From positions 310,001 to 374,000 of the forward strand of contig NZ_JAMSHO010000001.1 of NCBI RefSeq assembly GCF_040147005.1: a stretch of 64,000 nt of DNA, written 5' to 3'. The position numbers were made by a program, and so were the translations under genes. Below are positions 1 to 8,615 of this stretch, in pieces (within the stretch, counting starts at the first letter, position 1; each line of letters begins with the position of its first letter). The DNA is from Halomonas sp. H10-9-1 (GTDB taxonomy: Bacteria > Pseudomonadota > Gammaproteobacteria > Pseudomonadales > Halomonadaceae). The notes under the pieces were generated by a model. The model had not been told where the DNA came from. It worked only from the letters and a program-made list of their open reading frames with translations, and made no database searches.

Positions 1-924
1 AAGTCGCTGCTAGAGCTAGCGCTTGAGAGGGATGGCTCATTCAGCGCGGCACTGAGCAATAATCCCGAGCAGGCCAAGGAGTGGGTCGAGGCCTTTGCCA
101 GTATTACTCAGCCTAAGGGAAACGAAGCCTCGCACTCATTGGCCAAGCAGCTGTACTGGGTGGTTGGAGATGACCCCACTGATGATGCGGACTTTCATCT
201 GCTGGCACCGCTTTACGCTACTTCGCTTGCACATCAGGTATTCCAGCGCATCAACGCTGATCGCTTCGGTGAGGCTGCCAAGGAAGCTCGCCAGGCGCGA
301 CGTAACAGCAAGCCGTCTGATAAGGGATACCGCGACTATCCCAACCTGGCTGTGCAGAAACTGGGGGGCACAAAGCCGCAGAATATTTCCCAGCTCAACA
401 GTGAGCGAGGTGGCAACAACTACTTGTTGGCTTCCCTGCCACCCAAGTGGAAAAGCCAGGGCATCAAGCCGCCTTTGCACACCGAGACCATCTTCAAGCG
501 CTTTGGTCGCCGGCGCGAGGCGCGCTGGCTGGCCAGCGATCTACTTCGGTTTCTTCAAACCAATCCGCCCGACAATCGTTATACCCGTGACCAGGTGGAT
601 GGCTATGTCGCCGCGTTGATTGATGAGCTGGTGTTGTTCGCCAGCGAGTTCCAGGTACTGGAGCCGGGCTGGTCGGCGGACTCGGCATGTCGACTGCCGC
701 TGGAGCAGCAGCTATGGCTCGACCCCTGGCGCGGCGAAGAAGACGCTGAGTTTGCCCAACAACGTGAGCAGGGCGAATGGCCCGGGGCCATTCGTGCGGC
801 CTTCGCCCGCTGGCTCAATGCCTGGTTGAAACCGCTGGGCGTAGGCGATGACGAGCACCGCGAGTGGCAGGCACGCTTGCGGCGTCAGCTGGATATTCTG
901 CAAGAGGAGTTGCTTCATGGGTAA
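1..924 (+). CDS. csy1: Cas8f1 (Csy1), type I-F Cascade large subunit, 5'-truncated by window edge
   Basis: The frame is open from base 1 (begins KSLLELALERDG...) to a TAA at 922-924, so only the C-terminal ~307 residues are present. Csy1 is the large subunit of the type I-F surveillance complex; it pairs with Csy2 at the crRNA 5' handle and takes part in PAM recognition. The identification rests on position (first of four genes in the invariant csy1-csy2-csy3-cas6f order), on the 8-bp overlap with csy2, and on family-like stretches such as NYLLASLPPKW and the C-terminal WLRRQLDILQEEL-type helix. The start, and presumably cas1 and cas2-3, lie upstream of the window. No frameshift is seen in the visible part. 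Confidence 0.9.
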   Translation, partial: KSLLELALERDGSFSAALSNNPEQAKEWVEAFASITQPKGNEASHSLAKQLYWVVGDDPTDDADFHLLAPLYATSLAHQVFQRINADRFGEAAKEARQARRNSKPSDKGYRDYPNLAVQKLGGTKPQNISQLNSERGGNNYLLASLPPKWKSQGIKPPLHTETIFKRFGRRREARWLASDLLRFLQTNPPDNRYTRDQVDGYVAALIDELVLFASEFQVLEPGWSADSACRLPLEQQLWLDPWRGEEDAEFAQQREQGEWPGAIRAAFARWLNAWLKPLGVGDDEHREWQARLRRQLDILQEELLHG

Positions 925-1873
925 TGCTGAGCCAAAGGCGTTGCTGGTGTTGCCGCACCTGCACATCCAGAACGCCAATGCGATTTCCAGCCCACTGACC
1001 TGGGGATTTCCCGCCATGAGCGCCTTTGTCGGCTTTATGCACGCACTGGAGCGCCGGCTACCTGAATCCCTGGACTTGCAGTTCAACGCTATGGGTGTGA
1101 TCTGCCACGACTACGAGACCCAGACCCAGCCGGGCTATGTAAAGTCCTTTCACTTGACCCGCAACCCGGTGGGTAAGGATGGCAAAACCGCCGCCATTGT
1201 CGAGGAAGGGCGCATGCATCTTGACGTGTCCCTGGTGCTCGGTGTGGACGGCAAGAGCATTAACGATGTCGATGCCGCGCAGGCCGTGATGGACATCGTC
1301 GCCGGTATGCGTATTGCCGGCGGCAGCATAATGCCGTCGTTGCCCGGACGGCGGCGCTATCAGCCGGAGTTAAAGGTGCTGGGTGATGATCCTGATGATA
1401 GGCAGAAAGCGTTTCGCCAGCTCAAGCGCCGCTGGTTGCCGGGCTTCGCTTTGGTGCTGCGTGACGACCTGCTGCAGGAGCACCACCAGGAACGGCAACA
1501 TGCCCAGCCGGACACCACCTTACTGGATAGCTGGCTGGACCTGTCGCGCCTGAACTGGGAGTGCCACCAGACCATCACCGAGGATGAAAACGGCAAGGAG
1601 GCGACCGAGGTCGAGTGGCGGGTGCGCAAAAAGCCAGGCTGGCTGGTACCGCTACCCGTGGGCTACGGTGCGCTGACTGACGTTTTCGAGGCGGGAGAGG
1701 TCGCCAGTGCTCGAGATGACAGCACGCCCTTTTGCTTCGTCGAAAGCCTGTACTCCATCGGGCAGTGGCGTAGCCCGCATCACCTGAAGGCACCCCGCGA
1801 CCTGCTCTGGTACGTAGACAACAACCTGAAACAAGGCCTGTATCGCCTGAATAACGACTATCAAGCGCACTGA
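917..1873 (+). CDS. csy2: Cas5f1 (Csy2), type I-F Cascade subunit
   Basis: A 318-aa protein in the Csy2 size range. Csy2 forms a heterodimer with Csy1 that caps the 5' handle of the crRNA in the type I-F complex. The frame opens upstream, but the ATG at 917 is preferred because it overlaps the csy1 stop by 8 bp and follows GAGGAG at 904-909. The N-terminus ([36 protein letters not shown]) is typical of the family, including the LxLPHLxIxNANAxSSPLTxGFP signature. It is followed after 26 bp by csy3, so the genes are probably cotranscribed. Confidence 0.93.
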   Translation: MGNAEPKALLVLPHLHIQNANAISSPLTWGFPAMSAFVGFMHALERRLPESLDLQFNAMGVICHDYETQTQPGYVKSFHLTRNPVGKDGKTAAIVEEGRMHLDVSLVLGVDGKSINDVDAAQAVMDIVAGMRIAGGSIMPSLPGRRRYQPELKVLGDDPDDRQKAFRQLKRRWLPGFALVLRDDLLQEHHQERQHAQPDTTLLDSWLDLSRLNWECHQTITEDENGKEATEVEWRVRKKPGWLVPLPVGYGALTDVFEAGEVASARDDSTPFCFVESLYSIGQWRSPHHLKAPRDLLWYVDNNLKQGLYRLNNDYQAH

Positions 1874-1899
1874 GCGCGCCTAACGCAAGGAGCTTTGTC

Positions 1900-2934
1900 A
1901 TGGCCAAGAACGAGTCACTCAAAACTGCCTCCGTCCTCGCCTTCGAGCGCAAGCTCGACCCGTCCGACGCGCTGATGTATGCCGTTGACTGGGAGCAGCG
2001 CGGCAGTGCTGAGGCACAACCCATTGCTATCCGTGAAAAGTCGGTGCGCGGCACGATCTCCAATCGATTGAAGGCCAAGGACCAAGATCCCGCCAAGCTG
2101 GATGCTGCTATCGAAAATCCCAATCTGCAGACCGTGGACGTCGCCACGCTGCCGCATGATGCCGACACGCTAATGACACGCTTTACCCTGCGTGTGCTGG
2201 GTGGTGCCGGTAAGCCATCGGCCTGCAATAACGCCGATTATCAGGCCAAGCTCAGTGCCACGGTGAAAGGCTATATCGCTTCCCATGGCTTTACTGAGTT
2301 GGCAAAGCGCTATGCGCACAATCTGGCCAACGGGCGCTTTCTCTGGCGCAACCGCATGGGTGCCGAGGCGGTTGAGGTGCATATCCGGCTGCTCGAGAAG
2401 GGAAGTGCCGTCAGCGAGTGGACCTTTGATGCCCTGGCGCTTTCCCTGCGCGATCTAACGCCGACCGGTGCTGCCAAGGCTGATCTGGAAGCGCTGGCCG
2501 GCCATATCAGCAATGGCCTAAGCGGTGAGCGCTATGTGCTGCTTGAGGTGGTGGCGTATGCCCGGGTCGGTGCCGGTCAGGAAATCTTTCCGTCGCAGGA
2601 GCTGATTCTGGATCGTGGCCGTGGTGACAAAAGCAAGACGCTCTATCAAGTCGATGGGGTTGCCGGCATCCACTCCCAGAAGCTGGGTAACGCCATTCGA
2701 ACCATCGATACCTGGTATCTGCAGGAAGAAGAGGGTGACCTTGGCCCGATCGCGGTCGAGCCCTATGGTTCAGTGACCACTGAGGGTAAGGCCTATCGTC
2801 AGCCGAAACAGAAGATGGACTTCTACAACTTGCTCGATAACTGGTTGCTCAAGGATCAGGAGCCTGCTGTCGAACAACAGCACTTCGTCATGGCGACCCT
2901 GATTCGCGGTGGCGTCTTTGGCGATGCGGGGTGA
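1900..2934 (+). CDS. csy3: Cas7f1 (Csy3), type I-F Cascade backbone subunit
   Basis: A 344-aa protein, the usual length for Csy3. Six copies of this RAMP-fold protein form the crRNA-binding backbone of the type I-F interference complex. The N-terminus ([25 protein letters not shown]) and the internal [15 protein letters not shown] and [10 protein letters not shown] segments match the family. The ATG at 1900 follows AAGGAG at 1887-1892 with ideal spacing. Only 3 bp separate its stop from the cas6f start, which indicates translational coupling. Confidence 0.95.
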   Translation: MAKNESLKTASVLAFERKLDPSDALMYAVDWEQRGSAEAQPIAIREKSVRGTISNRLKAKDQDPAKLDAAIENPNLQTVDVATLPHDADTLMTRFTLRVLGGAGKPSACNNADYQAKLSATVKGYIASHGFTELAKRYAHNLANGRFLWRNRMGAEAVEVHIRLLEKGSAVSEWTFDALALSLRDLTPTGAAKADLEALAGHISNGLSGERYVLLEVVAYARVGAGQEIFPSQELILDRGRGDKSKTLYQVDGVAGIHSQKLGNAIRTIDTWYLQEEEGDLGPIAVEPYGSVTTEGKAYRQPKQKMDFYNLLDNWLLKDQEPAVEQQHFVMATLIRGGVFGDAG

Positions 2935-2937
2935 GTC

Positions 2938-3507
2938 ATGGATCACTATCTCGACATTCATTTACGACCCGACCCGGATTTCTCGCCTGCGTTGTTGATG
3001 GGAGCGCTCTACAGCAAGCTGCACCGGGCCCTTGTTGATTTAGAAGCCGATGATATCGGCGTTAGTTTTCCAGATCACAAGCTGGGCGTGCGCGCCCGCT
3101 CACCGGGCGACCGGCTGCGGCTGCATGGTCGGGGGACTCGGCTTGAGCAGCTGATGGCGAATGCGTGGCTCACCGGCATGCGTGACCATGTGGTGCAGCA
3201 GACCATTCAAGATGTGCCGGCTGAAACTCGTTACCGAGTGGTTCGACGCCGACAGTTCAACACAGGGAGTCCTAGTAGGGCGAAGCGCTATGCCCAGCGG
3301 CACGGCATAGCAATCGAGGAGGCGCAGCGTCTGATGCAGGCACCGGCCGAGCGGCAGATCACCTTGCCGTTCGTGCAGGTCAGCAGCCGCTCCAGCGGAC
3401 AGCGCTTCGCGTTATTCATCGAGCATGGGCAACCACAGTCGCAGCCCGTCGCTGGTCGGTTCAACCACTACGGGCTCAGCAGTGAAGCCACAGTGCCCTG
3501 GTTTTGA
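2938..3507 (+). CDS. cas6f: Cas6f (Csy4) crRNA-processing endoribonuclease
   Basis: A 189-aa protein. Cas6f binds the repeat hairpin and cleaves at its 3' base, leaving an 8-nt 5' handle on each crRNA. The catalytic His29 is present (YSKLH, counting from the ATG at 2938), as are serines at 149-150 and Tyr178 in the C-terminal FNHYGLSSEATVPWF block that corresponds to the Ser/Tyr active-site residues of the Pseudomonas enzyme. An arginine-rich helix (about 102-121, RYAQRHG at its end) is the expected RNA major-groove binder. The cognate hairpin GCTGCC-GCCCA-GGCAGC is in every repeat of the array 130 bp downstream. All signs are of an intact enzyme. Confidence 0.95.
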   Translation: MDHYLDIHLRPDPDFSPALLMGALYSKLHRALVDLEADDIGVSFPDHKLGVRARSPGDRLRLHGRGTRLEQLMANAWLTGMRDHVVQQTIQDVPAETRYRVVRRRQFNTGSPSRAKRYAQRHGIAIEEAQRLMQAPAERQITLPFVQVSSRSSGQRFALFIEHGQPQSQPVAGRFNHYGLSSEATVPWF

Positions 3508-3540
3508 CCCTTTTTTTGACTCTTAATAAAGGGTCTTGAA

Positions 3541-3553
3541 AATCAATTGATTA
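3541..3553 (+). promoter_or_regulatory. Distal IHF-like binding site in the CRISPR leader
   Basis: AATCAATTGATTA matches the IHF consensus WATCAANNNNTTR at every defined position. It lies about 84 bp upstream of the first repeat. IHF bending of the leader is established for type I-E and I-F spacer integration, and I-F leaders have been described with proximal and distal sites. Confidence 0.55.
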
Positions 3554-3555
3554 AC

Positions 3556-3581
3556 AACGCCTCCCCAAAAAGGGAGGCGTT
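3556..3581 (+). terminator. Hairpin after the cas operon, within the leader region
   Basis: A perfect 10-bp inverted repeat AACGCCTCCC / GGGAGGCGTT with a 6-nt CAAAAA loop follows cas6f. A weaker GACCCTTT/AAAGGGTC pair overlaps the cas6f stop at 3506-3535. There is no long T-tract after the strong hairpin, so it may be a weak terminator of the csy operon or a structural element between the cas genes and the array promoter. Confidence 0.5.
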
Positions 3582-3636
3582 CCTCTATCAGACCGTTGCT
3601 CTTTAACAATCAATCGCTTACTTTGGATTTGCTGTA
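3582..3636 (+). promoter_or_regulatory. CRISPR leader, array-proximal part
   Basis: An A/T-rich stretch between the cas operon hairpin and the first repeat, unlike the GC-rich surroundings. It is the expected position of the array promoter and of the spacer-acquisition leader. It contains the proximal IHF-like site at 3608-3620. The first repeat starts at 3637. I cannot assign -35/-10 hexamers with confidence. Confidence 0.75.
3608..3620 (+). promoter_or_regulatory. Proximal IHF-like binding site in the CRISPR leader
   Basis: AATCAATCGCTTA is a perfect match to WATCAANNNNTTR, ending 16 bp before the first repeat and 67 bp from the distal site centre to centre. The placement fits the leader-proximal IHF site needed for polarised spacer integration in type I-F systems. 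The assignment is by consensus only. Confidence 0.6.
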
Positions 3637-6600
3637 GTTCGCTGCCGCCCAGGCAGCTCAGAAAATCAGCGTGTGCTCGCGCCGCTTGCGCTTGAGGTTC
3701 GCTGCCGCCCAGGCAGCTCAGAAACTGCCCCGCTTGCAGGTAGCGGTCGGCGTATTGGTTCGCTGCCGCCCAGGCAGCTCAGAAAGATGGCCTCCAGCGC
3801 CTGGCCGACCTGGCGGAGTTCGCTGCCGCCCAGGCAGCTCAGAAAAGTCCAGAAAGTCGGCCCTGGCCACTTCGAATGTTCGCTGCCGCCCAGGCAGCTC
3901 AGAAAACTATTCCATGCCTCGCGATGCGGGGCTTTTTGTTCGCTGCCGCCCAGGCAGCTCAGAAATATGTGGATCGCTTTGATGACCGTCTGGAGCAGTT
4001 CGCTGCCGCCCAGGCAGCTCAGAAAACACCCAGCGCGGCCACGAGCTGGAACCCATGGTTCGCTGCCGCCCAGGCAGCTCAGAAAACCACCGATGACCTC
4101 GCCGCAGTCTGGAAGGAGTTCGCTGCCGCCCAGGCAGCTCAGAAAACAGCGAGGCCACCTTCAAGCGGCTGGTTGCCGTTCGCTGCCGCCCAGGCAGCTC
4201 AGAAAAGTTCGCCGGCGCCATGGCGGACCAGATGGATGTTCGCTGCCGCCCAGGCAGCTCAGAAAGACCCGCGCCGGCCACCGCCGTAGCGCCCCCAGTT
4301 CGCTGCCGCCCAGGCAGCTCAGAAAAGATGCGCCTTGCAGGCCGCCAGGCCCTGGGTGTTCGCTGCCGCCCAGGCAGCTCAGAAAAACCTGCAGGCGCTG
4401 TTCAAGGCCTACAACGCGTTCGCTGCCGCCCAGGCAGCTCAGAAAAAGCTGCTGACCCGCACCGGCGTCATGGTGGGGTTCGCTGCCGCCCAGGCAGCTC
4501 AGAAATTCGTGTTGCGCGTGGTAGGCGACTCCATGCTGTTCGCTGCCGCCCAGGCAGCTCAGAAAAGGCAACGAACCGATCCAGACCCGCAGGGGCAGTT
4601 CGCTGCCGCCCAGGCAGCTCAGAAAAGGACCAGCTGAAGCAGCGCCAGCCGGACATCGTTCGCTGCCGCCCAGGCAGCTCAGAAAATGCTGACCGGCATG
4701 GGGGCGCGGGACCAGCCGTTCGCTGCCGCCCAGGCAGCTCAGAAAAGCCCACGCTCCCAGCAGGCCCGCTGCCAGGTGTTCGCTGCCGCCCAGGCAGCTC
4801 AGAAAATGGGTCAGCTCCCACCAGCCCACCGCCTGGCGTTCGCTGCCGCCCAGGCAGCTCAGAAAAGGCCTACCAGGTACGCCTCGCCGGTGTCGGCGTT
4901 CGCTGCCGCCCAGGCAGCTCAGAAAATCATGGGCCGCAAGCTGCTCGCCGATAAGTAGTTCGCTGCCGCCCAGGCAGCTCAGAAAAGTAGAGGTGGCGCG
5001 CGGTGATGCGCGGCGAGGTTCGCTGCCGCCCAGGCAGCTCAGAAATCGACGAGTACTTCTGGATCCACCGCTTCCAGGTTCGCTGCCGCCCAGGCAGCTC
5101 AGAAAATCGTTCGCCAGCAGGCGCTCGACCGCATCATGTTCGCTGCCGCCCAGGCAGCTCAGAAAAGCCTCGATGCCCGCGGCTACGAGTGCGTCTCGTT
5201 CGCTGCCGCCCAGGCAGCTCAGAAAATCAGGTAGGCGCGAAAGGTGTTGCGGGCGCGGTTCGCTGCCGCCCAGGCAGCTCAGAAAAGTACTTCGAACCGC
5301 TGGGCCTCACCTCGAGGGTTCGCTGCCGCCCAGGCAGCTCAGAAAATCGCCGCACAGGCCACCACCCTGGCGGCCAAGTTCGCTGCCGCCCAGGCAGCTC
5401 AGAAAATCGAGCCGACACTATTGCACGCCCACCAATGGTTCGCTGCCGCCCAGGCAGCTCAGAAAAGCCACTCGAGCAGGCGGTCGACGCTGGCGCCGTT
5501 CGCTGCCGCCCAGGCAGCTCAGAAAACTCCCAGAACGAAGGCGCCCCGGCCATCCATGTTCGCTGCCGCCCAGGCAGCTCAGAAAACCCCTTGCGAACTA
5601 CGCCGTTGGTTTCAAGCGTTCGCTGCCGCCCAGGCAGCTCAGAAAAGAAAACCGTTGATGGCATCCTCTTTGCGCAGGTTCGCTGCCGCCCAGGCAGCTC
5701 AGAAATGCGCGAAGCCGAGCAAGAGCCCGTAGACCTTGTTCGCTGCCGCCCAGGCAGCTCAGAAATCGACGAACATGCGAATCAGCTCACCGCGAAAGTT
5801 CGCTGCCGCCCAGGCAGCTCAGAAAATTCCATGCGCGCGCGCTTCACGGCCTGCTGCGTTCGCTGCCGCCCAGGCAGCTCAGAAATCCGCTTGCCACCTT
5901 GCTTTCACCCACGGGCTGTTCGCTGCCGCCCAGGCAGCTCAGAAAAACAGCCAGAGCAAGGAGTCCCACGCGGATCGGTTCGCTGCCGCCCAGGCAGCTC
6001 AGAAAGACGAGAAAGCCCTCAGCATCAGAATAGGCATGTTCGCTGCCGCCCAGGCAGCTCAGAAAAACAGCCAGAGCAAGGAGTCCCACGCGGATCGGTT
6101 CGCTGCCGCCCAGGCAGCTCAGAAAGACGAGAAAGCCCTCAGCATCAGAATAGGCATGTTCGCTGCCGCCCAGGCAGCTCAGAAAAGTCATTGGGGACTG
6201 GAGAACTGGGGTCAGCAGTTCGCTGCCGCCCAGGCAGCTCAGAAAGGTTGTTGATGACGCGGTTGAGGGCACCCTTGGTTCGCTGCCGCCCAGGCAGCTC
6301 AGAAACAGACCCAGGCCGCCCGCGTCGGCACCGCCCAGTTCGCTGCCGCCCAGGCAGCTCAGAAAACCGTCACCGCACAGGCAGCCGAGCGCATGATGTT
6401 CGCTGCCGCCCAGGCAGCTCAGAAAATGCGGCTATTTCGACGGACTGTTGTGGGGGCGTTCGCTGCCGCCCAGGCAGCTCAGAAATTGGAGTTATCGTGA
6501 AGCGCTCCAGTGAGCTTGTTCGCTGCCGCCCAGGCAGCTCAGAAACAGCCACGCCAGCCCCAGCGGTGCAACTCGACGTTCGCTGCCGCCCAGGCAGCTC

Positions 6601-7814
6601 AGAAATGATCGAAGATGGATTGGCCGGCGACCATGCCGTTCGCTGCCGCCCAGGCAGCTCAGAAAATCAAGCTGCTGCGTGCCGTGGCGCGCCGTGAAGT
6701 TCGCTGCCGCCCAGGCAGCTCAGAAAACTTCCACGCGCAGCTCGCGGGCCCACTTCTTGTTCGCTGCCGCCCAGGCAGCTCAGAAAAGTTCAAGGTCACC
6801 GGCAACAAGACCGACGTGGTTCGCTGCCGCCCAGGCAGCTCAGAAATCACGGACGACATCATCGTCAAGGAGGCCCTGGTTCGCTGCCGCCCAGGCAGCT
6901 CAGAAATGGATGATCTCAGGCGTGATGATCGGGTTGCCGTTCGCTGCCGCCCAGGCAGCTCAGAAAACGCGCGGCACCGTCTTGAAGTCGATACCCATGT
7001 TCGCTGCCGCCCAGGCAGCTCAGAAAAGGGCATGAGCCGCGAGGCCATCGATTCCATCGTTCGCTGCCGCCCAGGCAGCTCAGAAAGAGAGCCTGATGCA
7101 GTTCGTGCAGGCGGTGCCGTTCGCTGCCGCCCAGGCAGCTCAGAAATATCAGGCAATTATGTGGGGCCAGCATAATGCGTTCGCTGCCGCCCAGGCAGCT
7201 CAGAAAACTGCGATCACGCTCACAGCATAACGCATCGTGTTCGCTGCCGCCCAGGCAGCTCAGAAACGGTGCGGAACTTCCTGCATGGCCTGCCGGCCGT
7301 TCGCTGCCGCCCAGGCAGCTCAGAAATGCAGGTGCTGCTCGAGCACCCGCTGGCACGCGTTCGCTGCCGCCCAGGCAGCTCAGAAAACCAGGCCTGACCA
7401 CCACCACGACGAGGAGCAGTTCGCTGCCGCCCAGGCAGCTCAGAAATCGAGGCCGTGCGCATGGCGTTCGGCGCCCCGGTTCGCTGCCGCCCAGGCAGCT
7501 CAGAAAAGGCCGCGCCGCTGCTCAACCTCGGCCGCAACGTTCGCTGCCGCCCAGGCAGCTCAGAAAACACTTCAGCATCCACGGCGCCTCGGCGGCGAGT
7601 TCGCTGCCGCCCAGGCAGCTCAGAAAATGTCGGCCACCGGGCCGATGATGTTCTCGACGTTCGCTGCCGCCCAGGCAGCTCAGAAATGGACGATCTCGAA
7701 GCGCTCCAGGTCGGAAAGGTTCGCTGCCGCCCAGGCAGCTCAGAAAATGCTGCAGAAGCTGGGTCAGCAGCATGGCCTGTTCGCTGCCGCCCAGGCAGCT
7801 CAGAAATTCACCAG
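3637..7814 (+). CRISPR. Type I-F CRISPR array, leader-proximal segment (70 repeats)
   Basis: By counting the regular 60-bp period there are 70 copies of a 28-bp repeat (begins GTTCGCTGCC, ends CTCAGAAA) with the I-F hairpin GCTGCC-GCCCA-GGCAGC. Spacers are 32 nt, except two of 33 nt (3725-3757 and 6666-6698). The first repeat is 3637-3664 and the last in this segment 7779-7806. Bases 7807-7814 are the first 8 nt of a spacer cut by the IS21 element. Repeats look identical throughout, including the newest and oldest visible ones. Cas6f cleavage after the hairpin would leave the 8-nt handle CTCAGAAA. Long open frames across the array arise because the period is a multiple of three and are not genes. 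Confidence 0.99.
5946..6185 (+). repeat. Tandem duplication of two spacer-repeat units inside the CRISPR array
   Basis: The 120-bp block 5946-6065 (two spacers and two repeats) is repeated exactly at 6066-6185. Spacer 5946-5977 equals 6066-6097, and spacer 6006-6037 equals 6126-6157. This is best explained by unequal recombination or replication slippage between repeats, not by independent acquisition, because two neighbouring spacers are copied together in order. Confidence 0.97.
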
Positions 7815-7874
7815 TGTCAATGGCCATCAGAAGTGACCCACCAGTGGCCAACAAAATTGACCCACCCGTGATCG

Positions 7875-8615
7875 TCAACTGAGCGTCTTCTGCTTCAGCC
7901 GGTAGCTCTCCCCGCCGAGCAGGTAGAGGTGCGAGTGGTGGATGATCCGGTCGACGATCGGCACCGCCACGTTGTCGTCGTGGAAGAACTCGCCCCAGCT
8001 GGTGAAGTCCTTGTTGGTGGTGATGATCAGTGACCGGTGCTCGTAGAACCGGTTGATCAGCTGGAACAGCGCGTAGCGCGCCTGCCGGCTCATCGGCAGG
8101 TAGCCCAGCTCGTCGATCACCAGGGCGTCGACCTTGGCGAGCTTATGCAGCGTCTTCTTCAGCTCGCCCTTCATCTCCGCTAGCTCCAGCTCCTCGACCA
8201 GGTCCAGGGCGTTGCGGAACAGCACCCGGTAGCCGGCCTCGATGGCCTTCTGGCCGATACCGATGCTTAGATGAGTCTTGCCCACCCCTGGCGGGCCGAT
8301 GAACACCAGATTCTCGCGGTTATCGAGGAAGGCGAAGTCCAGCAGGGCGTTGATCTGGCGCTTGGTGATGGTGGTCTGGTGCCGGTAGTCGAACCCCTCC
8401 AGCCGCTTGTCGCTGGGGAAGCCGGCTTGGCGCCGGTAGAGGTCAATGCGCTTCGCCTCGCGGGTCTGGCGCTCGTGCTCGACCAGCATGTCGGCAAAGG
8501 CCAGGTAGGAGACCTCGTTAGCCTCGGCCTGGGCCAGCAGCGCGGTGAGGCCGCCGGCGATGGCGCCCAGGCGCAGGCTGCGGTAGCGCCCGACGGTCAG
8601 CTCAAGCTGCCCCAT
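7875..8615 (-). CDS. istB: IS21 family ATP-binding helper protein IstB
   Basis: A 246-aa AAA+ ATPase of the DnaC/IstB type. IstB oligomerises on DNA with ATP and, together with the transposase IstA, selects the target and stimulates transposition. Walker A GPPGVGKT is at residues 107-114 and Walker B VDALVIDELGY at about 162-171; a sensor motif IITTNKDF follows. The start overlaps the istA 3' end by 14 bp, the usual coupled IS21 arrangement. Full length, with no frameshift. Confidence 0.97.
   Translation of the reverse strand: MGQLELTVGRYRSLRLGAIAGGLTALLAQAEANEVSYLAFADMLVEHERQTREAKRIDLYRRQAGFPSDKRLEGFDYRHQTTITKRQINALLDFAFLDNRENLVFIGPPGVGKTHLSIGIGQKAIEAGYRVLFRNALDLVEELELAEMKGELKKTLHKLAKVDALVIDELGYLPMSRQARYALFQLINRFYEHRSLIITTNKDFTSWGEFFHDDNVAVPIVDRIIHHSHLYLLGGESYRLKQKTLS

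Noticed and set aside
3671..7871. Many long open frames on both strands with repeated RCRPGSSE, SLPPRQLRK, FAAAQAAQK, FLSCLGGSE or SELPGRQRT units
   Set aside because: They are read through the CRISPR repeats. The 60-bp period is a multiple of three and the repeat has no stop in these frames, so the proteins are artefacts. The same applies to 10222-11856.
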